Shown here in pieces: positions 1-5,678 of a stretch of DNA of 9,264 nucleotides. The DNA comes from Tagaea sp. (lineage in GTDB: Bacteria > Pseudomonadota > Alphaproteobacteria > CACIAM-22H2). Location: assembly GCA_023653245.1 (NCBI GenBank), contig JAMNXK010000052.1, positions 1-9,264 on the forward strand, given 5' to 3'. Position numbers and translations under genes: made by a program. The notes under the pieces are model-generated. The model did no database searches and was not told the origin of the DNA. It saw only the letters and a program-made list of their open reading frames with translations. Every line of letters begins with the position of its first letter. Position 1 is the first letter of the stretch.

Positions 1-863
1 CCGAAGCCCGACGCGATCGCCGCGACCTGCTCGCGCGAATAGCCCATCTGGCGATAGAGCGGATTGGTCATGATCCCGGCCAAGGCTTCGCCGAGCTTGA
101 ACAGCGCCACGAAAGCCAGGATCAAGATCCAGCCGTCGCGTTTGGCGAAATCGGCGAAGGGCCGCGCGACCGCAGTCGTGAACCATTCGGCGGCACTCTC
201 CGCGCGCAGCCGCGCGCCGGGTTGCGTGGCGGGCTCGCGGACGATCAAGCAGGTCGCGATTCCGACCGTCATCAACAAGGCCATGGCGACATAGACGCCC
301 GCCCAGCCGGTGTCGAACTCCCGCACGAGCAGCAAGGCGCCGGACGTCGCGGCCAGCACCGCGATCCGATAACCCCAGACATAGGCGGCGATGCCCGCAC
401 CTTGCTCCTCGTCGCGCAGCGATTCGATGCGATAGGCGTCGATCACGATGTCTTGGCTCGCGGAAAAGAAGGCGACGACCACGGCGACCATCGCCACGTG
501 CAATGCGTTCACGCGCGGATCGGTCAGCGCCAGTGCGGCGATGGCGAGCATCAAGCCGATCTGGATGGGCAGCATCCAGCCGCGGCGATGACCGAGGCGC
601 TTGCCGAGAATCGGCACGGAGACGCGATCGATGATCGGCGCCCACAGGAACTTGAAGGCGTAGGACAGGCCGATCCATGCGGTGAAGCCGATCACCGAAA
701 GCTGCAGATCGGCTTCGCTGAACCATTGGCGCAAGGTGAAGCCGGTCAGCGGCAACGGCAGCCCGGCGGAGAAGCCGAGGAACAGCATCGCGAGCAAACG
801 CGGACGGGTGTAAAGCGCGAAAGCGTCGCGCCAGCTCAAGGCGGTCGTCGTCGAATCGGTCAT
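1..863 (-). CDS. ampG: AmpG-type MFS permease (muropeptide transporter family), C-terminus cut by window edge
   Basis: The reading frame opens at the ATG whose complement is 861-863 and stays open to base 1, giving about 287 N-terminal residues of a protein usually 400-500 aa long. The translation starts MTDSTTTALSWRDAFALYT and has a hydrophobic first segment with GFSAGLPLPLTGFTL. It then shows a WIGLSYAFKFLWAPIIDR stretch, an RRGWMLPIQ loop and an ASQDIVIDAYRIE segment. These are hallmarks of the AmpG branch of the major facilitator superfamily, inner-membrane importers of anhydro-muropeptides for peptidoglycan recycling. Several alternating membrane helices are visible. The start is preferred because the nearest upstream ATG (893-895 complement) is out of frame; only a weak GGGGA lies upstream. 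No beta-lactamase or ampR gene is nearby, so the substrate is inferred from family only. Another solute/proton symporter of the same subfamily is possible. Confidence 0.88.
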   Translation of the reverse strand, partial: MTDSTTTALSWRDAFALYTRPRLLAMLFLGFSAGLPLPLTGFTLRQWFSEADLQLSVIGFTAWIGLSYAFKFLWAPIIDRVSVPILGKRLGHRRGWMLPIQIGLMLAIAALALTDPRVNALHVAMVAVVVAFFSASQDIVIDAYRIESLRDEEQGAGIAAYVWGYRIAVLAATSGALLLVREFDTGWAGVYVAMALLMTVGIATCLIVREPATQPGARLRAESAAEWFTTAVARPFADFAKRDGWILILAFVALFKLGEALAGIMTNPLYRQMGYSREQVAAIASGF

Positions 864-890
864 GCGAATCGGAATCCCCGTCGGCGGCGA

Positions 891-919
891 ATCATAGCCG
901 CCTTCGCCGCGTTCGCGAA
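891..919 (-). promoter_or_regulatory. Possible ampG promoter
   Basis: On the minus strand the hexamer TATGAT (complement of 891-896) matches the -10 consensus TATAAT at five of six positions. It lies about 28 bases upstream of the ampG start. A weak -35 candidate, TTCGCG (complement of 914-919), is 17 bases further upstream. Only the -10 is convincing. Confidence 0.3.
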
Positions 920-932
920 ATCTCCGGGCCGG

Positions 933-991
933 CGGAACGATTCCGTTCCGATGCGGGACGGAATCGTTCGATCCGTCGCGGGTTCGTTCCG
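933..991. promoter_or_regulatory. Cluster of overlapping inverted repeats, candidate operator
   Basis: A perfect 12-bp inverted repeat, GAACGATTCCGT (935-946) and ACGGAATCGTTC (958-969), is separated by 11 bases. Overlapping it is a 7-bp repeat, CGGAACG (933-939) and CGTTCCG (944-950), with a 4-base loop. GACGGA (957-962) pairs with TCCGTC (972-977), and CGTTCCG recurs at 985-991. No T-tract follows, so it is not a good intrinsic terminator. It lies between the divergent ampG and PAS genes, where operators are expected. The regulator is unknown. Confidence 0.5.
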
Positions 992-1060
992 TCATGCCGT
1001 CCGTCCATCACGCGTCCTACTGGTGTATGGTCGAAATCCCTCGCGGTACTGGATCGGGCG

Positions 1061-1081
1061 GCGTTCTAATGTTAAGAACGC
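1061..1081. promoter_or_regulatory. Inverted repeat overlapping a -10-like element upstream of the PAS gene pair
   Basis: GCGTTCT (1061-1067) and AGAACGC (1075-1081) form a perfect 7-bp inverted repeat with a 7-base spacer. The hexamer TCTAAT (1065-1070), a five-of-six match to TATAAT, lies inside it. The surrounding stretch is the most AT-rich in this intergenic region. No good -35 is visible 17 bases upstream. A dimeric repressor here would cover the -10 and block the gene starting at 1112. The site is inferred from sequence symmetry alone. Confidence 0.4.
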
Positions 1082-1111
1082 GAATCGACACGAAAGGCAC
1101 AACTCGTCTCT

Positions 1112-1570
1112 ATGGTACCCGCGAAGATTGCGCTTTCCAGCCCCATGTTGCGTCGGTTGCATGCGCATTGGCTGACGCTCGTCGGCGAATCCGGCGATTT
1201 GCCGAGCCCGCGCGCCCTCGATCCGGTGGCGGTCGCCTGGGCGCTGGGCGCCATTTCCCTCGTCGATGTCGCGGGCGAGTCGCCGCATTGCTGCTTCCAT
1301 TACGTCGTGGACGGCGGCTGGCAGGTCGATCGCTACGGCTTCGACATGACTGGCAAGTCGCTCGACGAATTCCCCGAGCCGGAGACCAAGGCGCTGATTC
1401 TCGCCTCGTATCGCGAGGCGGTGGCCACGCGCGCGCCGATCGCGCGCAAACGCGATCTGCTGCTCGACGGACGCCATCGGCGCTACGAAGCCGTGCTGCT
1501 GCCCTTCGGCGAAGGCGGCCGCGTGACGCGGCTCGCGGTCGCGCTTGATTTCGACTTCCCGGGTCCGTAG
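1112..1570 (+). CDS. PAS_5-like (PF07310-type) single-domain protein, first of tandem pair
   Basis: This 152-residue protein appears to be one small PAS-like domain with no output domain, signal peptide or membrane helix. It carries the pattern typical of alphaproteobacterial PAS_5 proteins: an N-terminal HAHW (17-20), a LDPVAVAWALG block (36-46) leading into LVDV, an aromatic/basic strand near 62-65, and GFDMTGKSLDEFPEPE near 76-91. It ends in a strand rich in L, A and V. The next gene is a clear paralogue, with roughly 45% identity by eye. The ATG at 1112 gives the full domain but has only a weak AAAGG about 16 bases upstream. An in-frame ATG at 1145 (MLRRLHAHW) would still retain the conserved part. 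Ligand and partner are unknown; a sensory or adaptor role is inferred from the fold only. Confidence 0.8.
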   Translation: MVPAKIALSSPMLRRLHAHWLTLVGESGDLPSPRALDPVAVAWALGAISLVDVAGESPHCCFHYVVDGGWQVDRYGFDMTGKSLDEFPEPETKALILASYREAVATRAPIARKRDLLLDGRHRRYEAVLLPFGEGGRVTRLAVALDFDFPGP

Positions 1571-1597
1571 ACCGGACGCCGGAGAGGTACCCGCCGC

Positions 1598-2080
1598 GTG
1601 ACCGACGAAACGCCCTTCTCCGAACCGGACGAAGGGACGGCCATCGACAGCCCGATTCTGGCGCGCATGCTCGCCCATTGGCGCGCTTTGGCGGGCGGGC
1701 GCGCGTTCCCGCAGGCTCGCGACCTCGATCCCGTGGCGATTCCCTGGGCGTTGGGACGGCTCACGCTGATCGACGTCGTCGGCGACATTCCGGCGCCGCG
1801 CTTCCGTTACGCGCTGTGCGGCGACCGGCACGTCGCGCATTTCGGCAACGACCTGACCGGGACTTGGCTCGACGACAATCCGAACCCGGAAGTGCGCGCG
1901 CGCGCCGCGGCCACCTATGTCGAGACCTTGCGCCGACGCGCGCCCGTGCTCGGCCGGCGCGACATCGCCAAAGGTCCGCGCATGCTGCGCTATCAGGCGC
2001 TGATCCTGCCCTTGGGCGAGGCCGACGGCAGGGTCGAACGGTTGATCGTGGTGATCGATTTCGACGTGCCGATGGCGTAG
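1598..2080 (+). CDS. PAS_5-like (PF07310-type) single-domain protein, second of tandem pair
   Basis: This 160-residue protein begins at GTG 1598, with GGAGAGG (1581-1587) about 10 bases upstream as ribosome binding site. After a short acidic N-terminal tail (residues 1-17) it follows the previous gene almost without gaps: MLAHW near 24-28, LDPVAIPWALG near 43-53, TLIDVVGD near 56-63, FRYALCGD near 69-76, and GNDLTGTWLDDNPNPE near 83-98. It closes with an LILPLGE strand and a VIDFDVP end matching its neighbour's LDFDFP. The pair most simply arose by tandem duplication. It lies 27 bases after the first gene and 33 bases before the start of the aldo/keto reductase, so co-transcription is likely. 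No effector domain is present; the function is unknown and probably sensory or protein-interacting. Confidence 0.82.
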   Translation: MTDETPFSEPDEGTAIDSPILARMLAHWRALAGGRAFPQARDLDPVAIPWALGRLTLIDVVGDIPAPRFRYALCGDRHVAHFGNDLTGTWLDDNPNPEVRARAAATYVETLRRRAPVLGRRDIAKGPRMLRYQALILPLGEADGRVERLIVVIDFDVPMA

Positions 2081-2100
2081 CGTCGCCCGAACGTCATGCG

Positions 2101-2116
2101 GGAGGGTGGAGATTTG
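2101..2116 (+). promoter_or_regulatory. Shine-Dalgarno that decides a TTG start for the reductase
   Basis: GGAGG (2101-2105) within GGAGGGTGGA is followed after 8 bases by TTG at 2114, giving MADYRALGRSGLKVS, the usual N-terminus of this reductase family. The in-frame ATG at 2096 lies before this site and has no purine-rich sequence upstream of its own. The TTG is therefore the more likely start. Confidence 0.65.
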
Positions 2117-3124
2117 GCCGACTATCGCGCGCTCGGGCGTTCCGGGCTCAAAGTTTCGCCGCTGTGCCTGGGCACGATGATGTTCGGCGACCGCACCGAC
2201 GAAGCCGAGGCCGCGCGCATCGTCGCCGCGGCGCGCGAATCGGGCGTCAATTTCCTCGACACCGCCGACGCCTATGCGGGCGGCGAGTCCGAACGGATCG
2301 TCGGCAGGCTGATCGCCAAAGAGCGCGCGCGCTGGGTGCTGGCGACCAAGATCGCCAACCCCGCCCCGGGCGACGATCCGAACGCGCGCGGCACGTCGCG
2401 GCGCTGGTTGATCGCGGGCTGCGAGGCGAGCCTCAAGCGTCTCGGCACCGAGCATATCGATCTCTACTATCTGCATCGCGACGACGCGGCGACGCCGATG
2501 GAGGAGACGATCGCGGCCCTGGGCGATCTCATCCGCGCGGGCAAGATCCGCTATATCGGCCTGTCGAATTTCCGCGCCTGGCGCATGGCGAGCTTCGTCG
2601 CCTTGTGCAAGGCGATGGGCGTGCCGCAGCCGATCGCGTGCCAGCCTTGGTACAATCTCTACGACCGCCAAGCCGAAACAGAAATTCTCCCCGCGAGTGC
2701 GGAGCTCGGCCTCGGCGCCGTGCCCTACAGCCCGCTGGCGCGCGGCGTGCTCACGGCGAAGTATCTGCCGGGCGGCAATCTCGATCCCGAATCGCGCGCG
2801 GGCCGCGGCGACAAACGCATCCACCAAACCTCGTTCCGGCCCGAAGCGCTGGCGCTGGCCAAGAGCCTCGCCGATATCGCCCGCGCGCGCGGCACCGACG
2901 CCGGGACCCTGGCGCTTGGCTGGGTGCTCGCCAATCCGTTGGTCGCGTCGGTCTTGGCGGGGCCGCGCACGCTCGCGCAATGGGAGTCGTATGTGTCGGG
3001 GGCCGCGCGGCCCTTGGCCCGCGACGAGGAAGCCGAGCTGAGCGCCTTGGTGCCGCCCGGCCATCCCGCGACGCCGGGATTTAGCGACCCTCAGTATCCA
3101 ATATTGGGCCGACCTTCTCGATAA
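2114..3124 (+). CDS. Aldo/keto reductase
   Basis: A 336-residue (beta/alpha)8 NAD(P)H-dependent oxidoreductase that reduces aldehydes or ketones in the cytoplasm. The family catalytic tetrad is complete, counting from the TTG start: Asp49 and Tyr54 (NFLDTADAYAGG), Lys79 (LATKIANP) and His121 (DLYYLHRDD). Other signatures are the N-terminal YRALGRSGLKVS strand, IRYIGLSNF, the QPWYNLYDRQAE segment, and the PYSPLARGVLTAKY loop. The length is normal for the family. It resembles the AKR groups with general-stress or YajO-like members, but the physiological substrate cannot be read from the sequence. It follows the two PAS genes at short spacing and probably shares their transcript. Starting at ATG 2096 instead would add six residues (MREGGD) that look like the ribosome binding site rather than protein. 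Confidence 0.92.
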   Translation: MADYRALGRSGLKVSPLCLGTMMFGDRTDEAEAARIVAAARESGVNFLDTADAYAGGESERIVGRLIAKERARWVLATKIANPAPGDDPNARGTSRRWLIAGCEASLKRLGTEHIDLYYLHRDDAATPMEETIAALGDLIRAGKIRYIGLSNFRAWRMASFVALCKAMGVPQPIACQPWYNLYDRQAETEILPASAELGLGAVPYSPLARGVLTAKYLPGGNLDPESRAGRGDKRIHQTSFRPEALALAKSLADIARARGTDAGTLALGWVLANPLVASVLAGPRTLAQWESYVSGAARPLARDEEAELSALVPPGHPATPGFSDPQYPILGRPSR

Positions 3125-3130
3125 GCGTTG

Positions 3131-3159
3131 CCGCGTTGCAACAATGCGGCCGGATTTTT
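3131..3159 (+). terminator. Possible rho-independent terminator after the reductase
   Basis: CCGCGTTG (3131-3138) pairs with CAATGCGG (3142-3149) through 8 bp, one of them a G-U, around a 3-base loop. A run of five T (3155-3159) follows after a 5-base gap. It sits 7 bases after the reductase stop. The gap before the T-tract makes it weaker than the one at 4108. Confidence 0.5.
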
Positions 3160-3200
3160 GTAACAAAGTCAGGCGCAGGGCCGCGAATCGGATTCTGGTG

Positions 3201-3229
3201 TTGCGACTCGCTTACGTTTTGCATTAGCT
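3201..3229 (+). promoter_or_regulatory. Possible promoter of the TorF-family porin
   Basis: TTGCGA (3201-3206) and TTAGCT (3224-3229) are spaced by 17 bases, in an AT-richer stretch after the preceding terminator-like hairpin. Both hexamers match the sigma-70 consensus only partly. This would give a leader of about 25 bases before the porin start. Confidence 0.3.
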
Positions 3230-3248
3230 GAGCGGACACTCAGGTCGA

Positions 3249-3253
3249 GGAGG
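3249..3253 (+). promoter_or_regulatory. Strong ribosome binding site of the porin gene
   Basis: GGAGG, within GAGGAGG followed by an A-rich spacer, lies 8 bases before ATG 3262. It is the strongest site in the window and suggests an abundant product. Confidence 0.8.
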
Positions 3254-3261
3254 AAAAACCT

Positions 3262-4089
3262 ATGATTCGCAAGGGCTTACTGGTTATTTTTGGGGCAATT
3301 GCCGCGATTTTGAGCGCTCCCGGCGCGGCCACCGCGCAGATCGAGACGTCGGTCGGCACCTTCGCGCCGTCGGTCACCGTCACGTCGAACTATCTGTTCC
3401 GCGGAATTTCGCAGACCGAGCGCGGCCCGGCCGTCCAAGGCAACCTCGAATACACCTACAATGTCGGCATGGTGACGCCCTATCTCGGGGCATTCATGTC
3501 CAACGTGCAATTCCCCGACGGGTCGTTCGGGTCGCTGCGCCAGCGCCTGGAAGTCGATTTCTTCGGCGGCGTGCGAATCGAGCCGATCGACAAGTTCGTC
3601 CTCGATTTCGGCGGCATCACCTATCTGTACCCGACCAACACGGTCGAAAAGAACCCGACGCCGCAGGGCGTGGGCAACCCGTCCTGGAACGAGGTCTACG
3701 CCAAGGCTTCGTACGATTTCGGCTTGGTGAAGCTGCTCGGTAGCGTGTTCTACACCGCCCATTTCTCGGCCGCGGCCGGCAAGGGCGTCTATGTCGAAGG
3801 CGGGGCGGACGTGCCGCTGCCCTTCTTCGAGCTGACCGCGATGGGCCGCGTCGGCCGCCAGACGATCGAGCGCAACGCCAATTTCGGGTTCCCCGACTAC
3901 ACGACCTGGAATGTCGGCCTGTCGCGCGACGTGTTTGGCTTCCTGGTTTCGGGCGTCTACTCGGACACCAACGTGAAGCGCGGCGCGCAGCTGGGCAACG
4001 ACATCACCCGCACCGCCCAGACGATCACCGAAGAGAACCGCAAGCTGACCAAGGGCACGTTCGTCCTGTCGGTCACCAAGGCGTTCTGA
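3262..4089 (+). CDS. TorF family putative porin (TIGR02001/Gcw_chp type outer-membrane beta-barrel)
   Basis: A 275-residue exported protein. Residues 1-25 form a classical signal peptide: MIRK, a hydrophobic core, and an ATA cleavage site before Gln26. The mature protein opens with VTSNYLFRGISQTERGPAVQ, the signature of the TorF/TIGR02001 family, in which SNY-FRG-SQ is the conserved core. After this come alternating amphipathic strands with glycine-aromatic patterns such as YLGAFMSNV, LDFGGITYLYP and WNEVYAKASYDF. It ends in VTKAF, a terminal phenylalanine typical of Bam-inserted outer-membrane barrels. Members are predicted pores of unclear substrate. The gene is flanked by terminators on both sides and has its own strong ribosome binding site, so it is probably monocistronic. 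Family assignment is firm; the pore function is family-level inference. Confidence 0.9.
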   Translation: MIRKGLLVIFGAIAAILSAPGAATAQIETSVGTFAPSVTVTSNYLFRGISQTERGPAVQGNLEYTYNVGMVTPYLGAFMSNVQFPDGSFGSLRQRLEVDFFGGVRIEPIDKFVLDFGGITYLYPTNTVEKNPTPQGVGNPSWNEVYAKASYDFGLVKLLGSVFYTAHFSAAAGKGVYVEGGADVPLPFFELTAMGRVGRQTIERNANFGFPDYTTWNVGLSRDVFGFLVSGVYSDTNVKRGAQLGNDITRTAQTITEENRKLTKGTFVLSVTKAF

Positions 4090-4107
4090 TCGGCGCGATC
4101 CGATCGA

Positions 4108-4144
4108 GGGCCGCCGGGGGCGACTCCGGCGGCCCTTTTCTTTT
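4108..4144 (+). terminator. Rho-independent terminator after the porin gene
   Basis: GGGCCGCCGG (4108-4117) pairs perfectly over 10 bp with CCGGCGGCCC (4126-4135) around an 8-base loop. It is followed directly by TTTTCTTTT (4136-4144). It begins 18 bases after the porin stop codon. Confidence 0.93.
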
Positions 4145-4152
4145 GGCGCCCT

Positions 4153-4189
4153 TTGCTTTGGCGGCCCGGCGGGCGATAGACTCGCCCCA
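4153..4189 (+). promoter_or_regulatory. Possible promoter for a leaderless transcript of the receiver-like regulator operon
   Basis: TAGACT (4177-4182) fits the TANNNT pattern of -10 elements. It ends 6 bases before the A of ATG 4189, which would put the transcription start at or next to the start codon. A weak -35, TTGCTT (4153-4158), lies 18 bases upstream. No Shine-Dalgarno sequence precedes the ATG. GGGCGA (4171-4176) and TCGCCC (4182-4187) also form a 6-bp inverted repeat around the -10, so the site could be an operator instead. Confidence 0.4.
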
Positions 4190-4848
4190 TGACCGCGCCG
4201 CGACTTTTACTGCTCGCCCTCGAACCTTCCGCGCGCGTGTTGGGCGAGGGGCTGCGCGCGCACGGATTCCGCGTCGAGACCACGCAAGCCGCCGACGCGG
4301 CCCTGGCCTTGGCCGAAGGCCTCGGGTTCGATGCGGCCATTCTCGATCGCGACGCGTTGCCCGGCCGCGCGCTCGGCGCTTTGGTCGCCAAGCTGGGCGC
4401 GCCCGTCTGTTTGTTGGGCTTCGCGGGCCGCAAGCCGCCCTCCGGCGTCGCCGCGGCCTTGGCCAAACCCGTCCGGCTCGACGATCTGGCCGGGCTGATG
4501 CGCGGCCTCGCCCGGCCCGCCGCCGCCGAGCGGTTCGGGCCTTACGATCTGTCCTTGGCGCTGCGTCTTTTGGTCGAGCGCAAGACCGGCCGCGAGATCC
4601 GCCTCACCGAACTCGAGGTCGCCCTGGTCGATACGCTGTTGAAGGCAGACGGCAAGGCGGTTTCGCGCGAGGCGCTGCTGCGCGCGATATGGGGCTATCG
4701 GCCCGGCCTGACCACGCGGACCCTCGAAACTCATATCTACCGGTTGCGGCGCAAGATCGAGCGCGAGCCCGCGCGAGCCCGGTTGTTGATCACCACGCGA
4801 AACGGGTATGTTCTATCGGCAACTCGCTCAGGAGCGCGCGCGCGGTGA
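4189..4848 (+). CDS. OmpR/PhoB-like winged-helix regulator with a degenerate receiver domain
   Basis: A 219-residue DNA-binding protein. Residues 4-107 align with a response-regulator receiver: strand LLLLAL, then FDAAILDRDALPG with Asp53 at the phospho-acceptor position, and LAKPVRLDDL with the conserved Lys93-Pro94. The acidic pair normally found after the first strand is missing (only Glu12 remains), and the usual Thr/Ser before the fourth loop is replaced by GF around 77-78. Residues 117-213 are a winged helix with ITEL-like RLTELEVALVDTLL, SREALLRAIWGY, and recognition helix TRTLETHIYRLRRKIE (176-191), closing with ITTRNGYVL. It is likely a transcription factor regulated by something other than normal Mg-dependent phosphorylation. 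No histidine kinase gene is adjacent. It is first in a three-gene overlapping operon. Confidence 0.85.
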   Translation: MTAPRLLLLALEPSARVLGEGLRAHGFRVETTQAADAALALAEGLGFDAAILDRDALPGRALGALVAKLGAPVCLLGFAGRKPPSGVAAALAKPVRLDDLAGLMRGLARPAAAERFGPYDLSLALRLLVERKTGREIRLTELEVALVDTLLKADGKAVSREALLRAIWGYRPGLTTRTLETHIYRLRRKIEREPARARLLITTRNGYVLSATRSGARAR

Positions 4849-5678
4849 CGGCCAATCGATTGTCGGTGACGTTTTGGGGTGTGCGCGGTTCGATCGCGTG
4901 TCCCGGTCTTGCGACCGCCGGATACGGCGGCAACACCGCGTGTTTGGAAGTGCGCGCGGCCGAAAAGCTGCTGATCTTCGATGCGGGCACCGGCCTCAAA
5001 CCCTTCGGGGCGGCGCTGGCCAAGCAGGGCAAGGCGCTCGACGCCGACTGGTTCTTCACCCACACCCATTTCGACCACATTCAGGGCATTCCGTTCTTCT
5101 CGCCGCTCTACGACAAGCGCAACCGCTTCCGCCTGCGCGCGGGCCATCTCGCGCCCGAGATGAACTTGAAGCAGGTTTTGTCCGAGATGATGTCGGCGCC
5201 GTTGTTTCCGATCCCGATCGGGATTTTCGCGGCCGATCTCGAATTCTCGGATTTCCGCGCGGGCCAGACCCATCCGCTGGGCGGCGGGGTGACGGTGCGC
5301 ACGGCCCCGCTCAACCATCCCAACCGCGCCACCGGCTATCGCGTGGAAACCGGCGGCAAGTCGCTGTGCTACGTGACCGATACCGAGCACGTGCCCGGCC
5401 GGCCCGACGCCAATATCCTCGAGCTGATCGCCGGGGCCGATCTGGTGATCTACGACTGCACCTATACCGACGCCGAATATCCGGCCCATGTCGGCTGGGG
5501 ACATTCGACCTGGCAGGAAGGCGTGCGCCTGGTCGAGAAGGCCGGCGCCAAACGCCTGGCGATCTATCACCACGATCCCGATCACGACGATGCGTTCATG
5601 GACAAGATCGCCGCCGAAGCGGCCGCCATGCGTCCGGGCACGTTCGTGGCCAAAGAAGGCATGACGGTCGAGCTCTGA
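4845..5678 (+). CDS. MBL-fold metallo-hydrolase
   Basis: A 277-residue metallo-beta-lactamase-fold enzyme of the RNase Z/PhnP-like group (Lactamase_B_2 type). It opens with TFWGVRGSIACPG and GYGGNTACLEV, then LIFDAGTGL, then the metal motif THTHFDHIQG (HxHxDH at 73-78). Further ligand motifs are LNHPN, DTEH (VTDTEHVPG), a DLVIYDCTYTDAEY stretch with GWGHST, and HHDPDHDD near the end. All metal-binding positions appear intact, so it should be an active zinc or manganese phosphodiesterase-like hydrolase; the substrate is unknown. The start is GTG 4845, whose GTGA overlaps the previous stop by four bases, with AGGAG (4830-4834) 10 bases upstream. Translation is thus probably coupled to the regulator gene. 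The longer in-frame opening back to 4143 lies inside that gene and is not coding. Confidence 0.9.
   Translation: MTANRLSVTFWGVRGSIACPGLATAGYGGNTACLEVRAAEKLLIFDAGTGLKPFGAALAKQGKALDADWFFTHTHFDHIQGIPFFSPLYDKRNRFRLRAGHLAPEMNLKQVLSEMMSAPLFPIPIGIFAADLEFSDFRAGQTHPLGGGVTVRTAPLNHPNRATGYRVETGGKSLCYVTDTEHVPGRPDANILELIAGADLVIYDCTYTDAEYPAHVGWGHSTWQEGVRLVEKAGAKRLAIYHHDPDHDDAFMDKIAAEAAAMRPGTFVAKEGMTVEL

Noticed and set aside
933..977. Intrinsic terminator for a convergent transcript
   Set aside because: The hairpins have no following T-tract on either strand and the flanking genes are divergent, so no transcript is expected to end here.
222..1175. 317-codon open frame on the plus strand
   Set aside because: It is antisense to the AmpG-like gene and extends through the intergenic repeats; composition is typical of a shadow frame.
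992..3166. 724-codon open frame on the minus strand opposite the PAS genes and reductase
   Set aside because: It lies opposite three well-supported genes, its translation is rich in Arg, Ala and Gly with no recognisable domain, and long antisense frames are expected at this GC content.
4808..5677. N-terminal extension of the methyltransferase frame back to 4808
   Set aside because: This part overlaps the MBL hydrolase in another frame and has shadow-like composition; the ATG at 5678 with TGATG coupling is the natural start.
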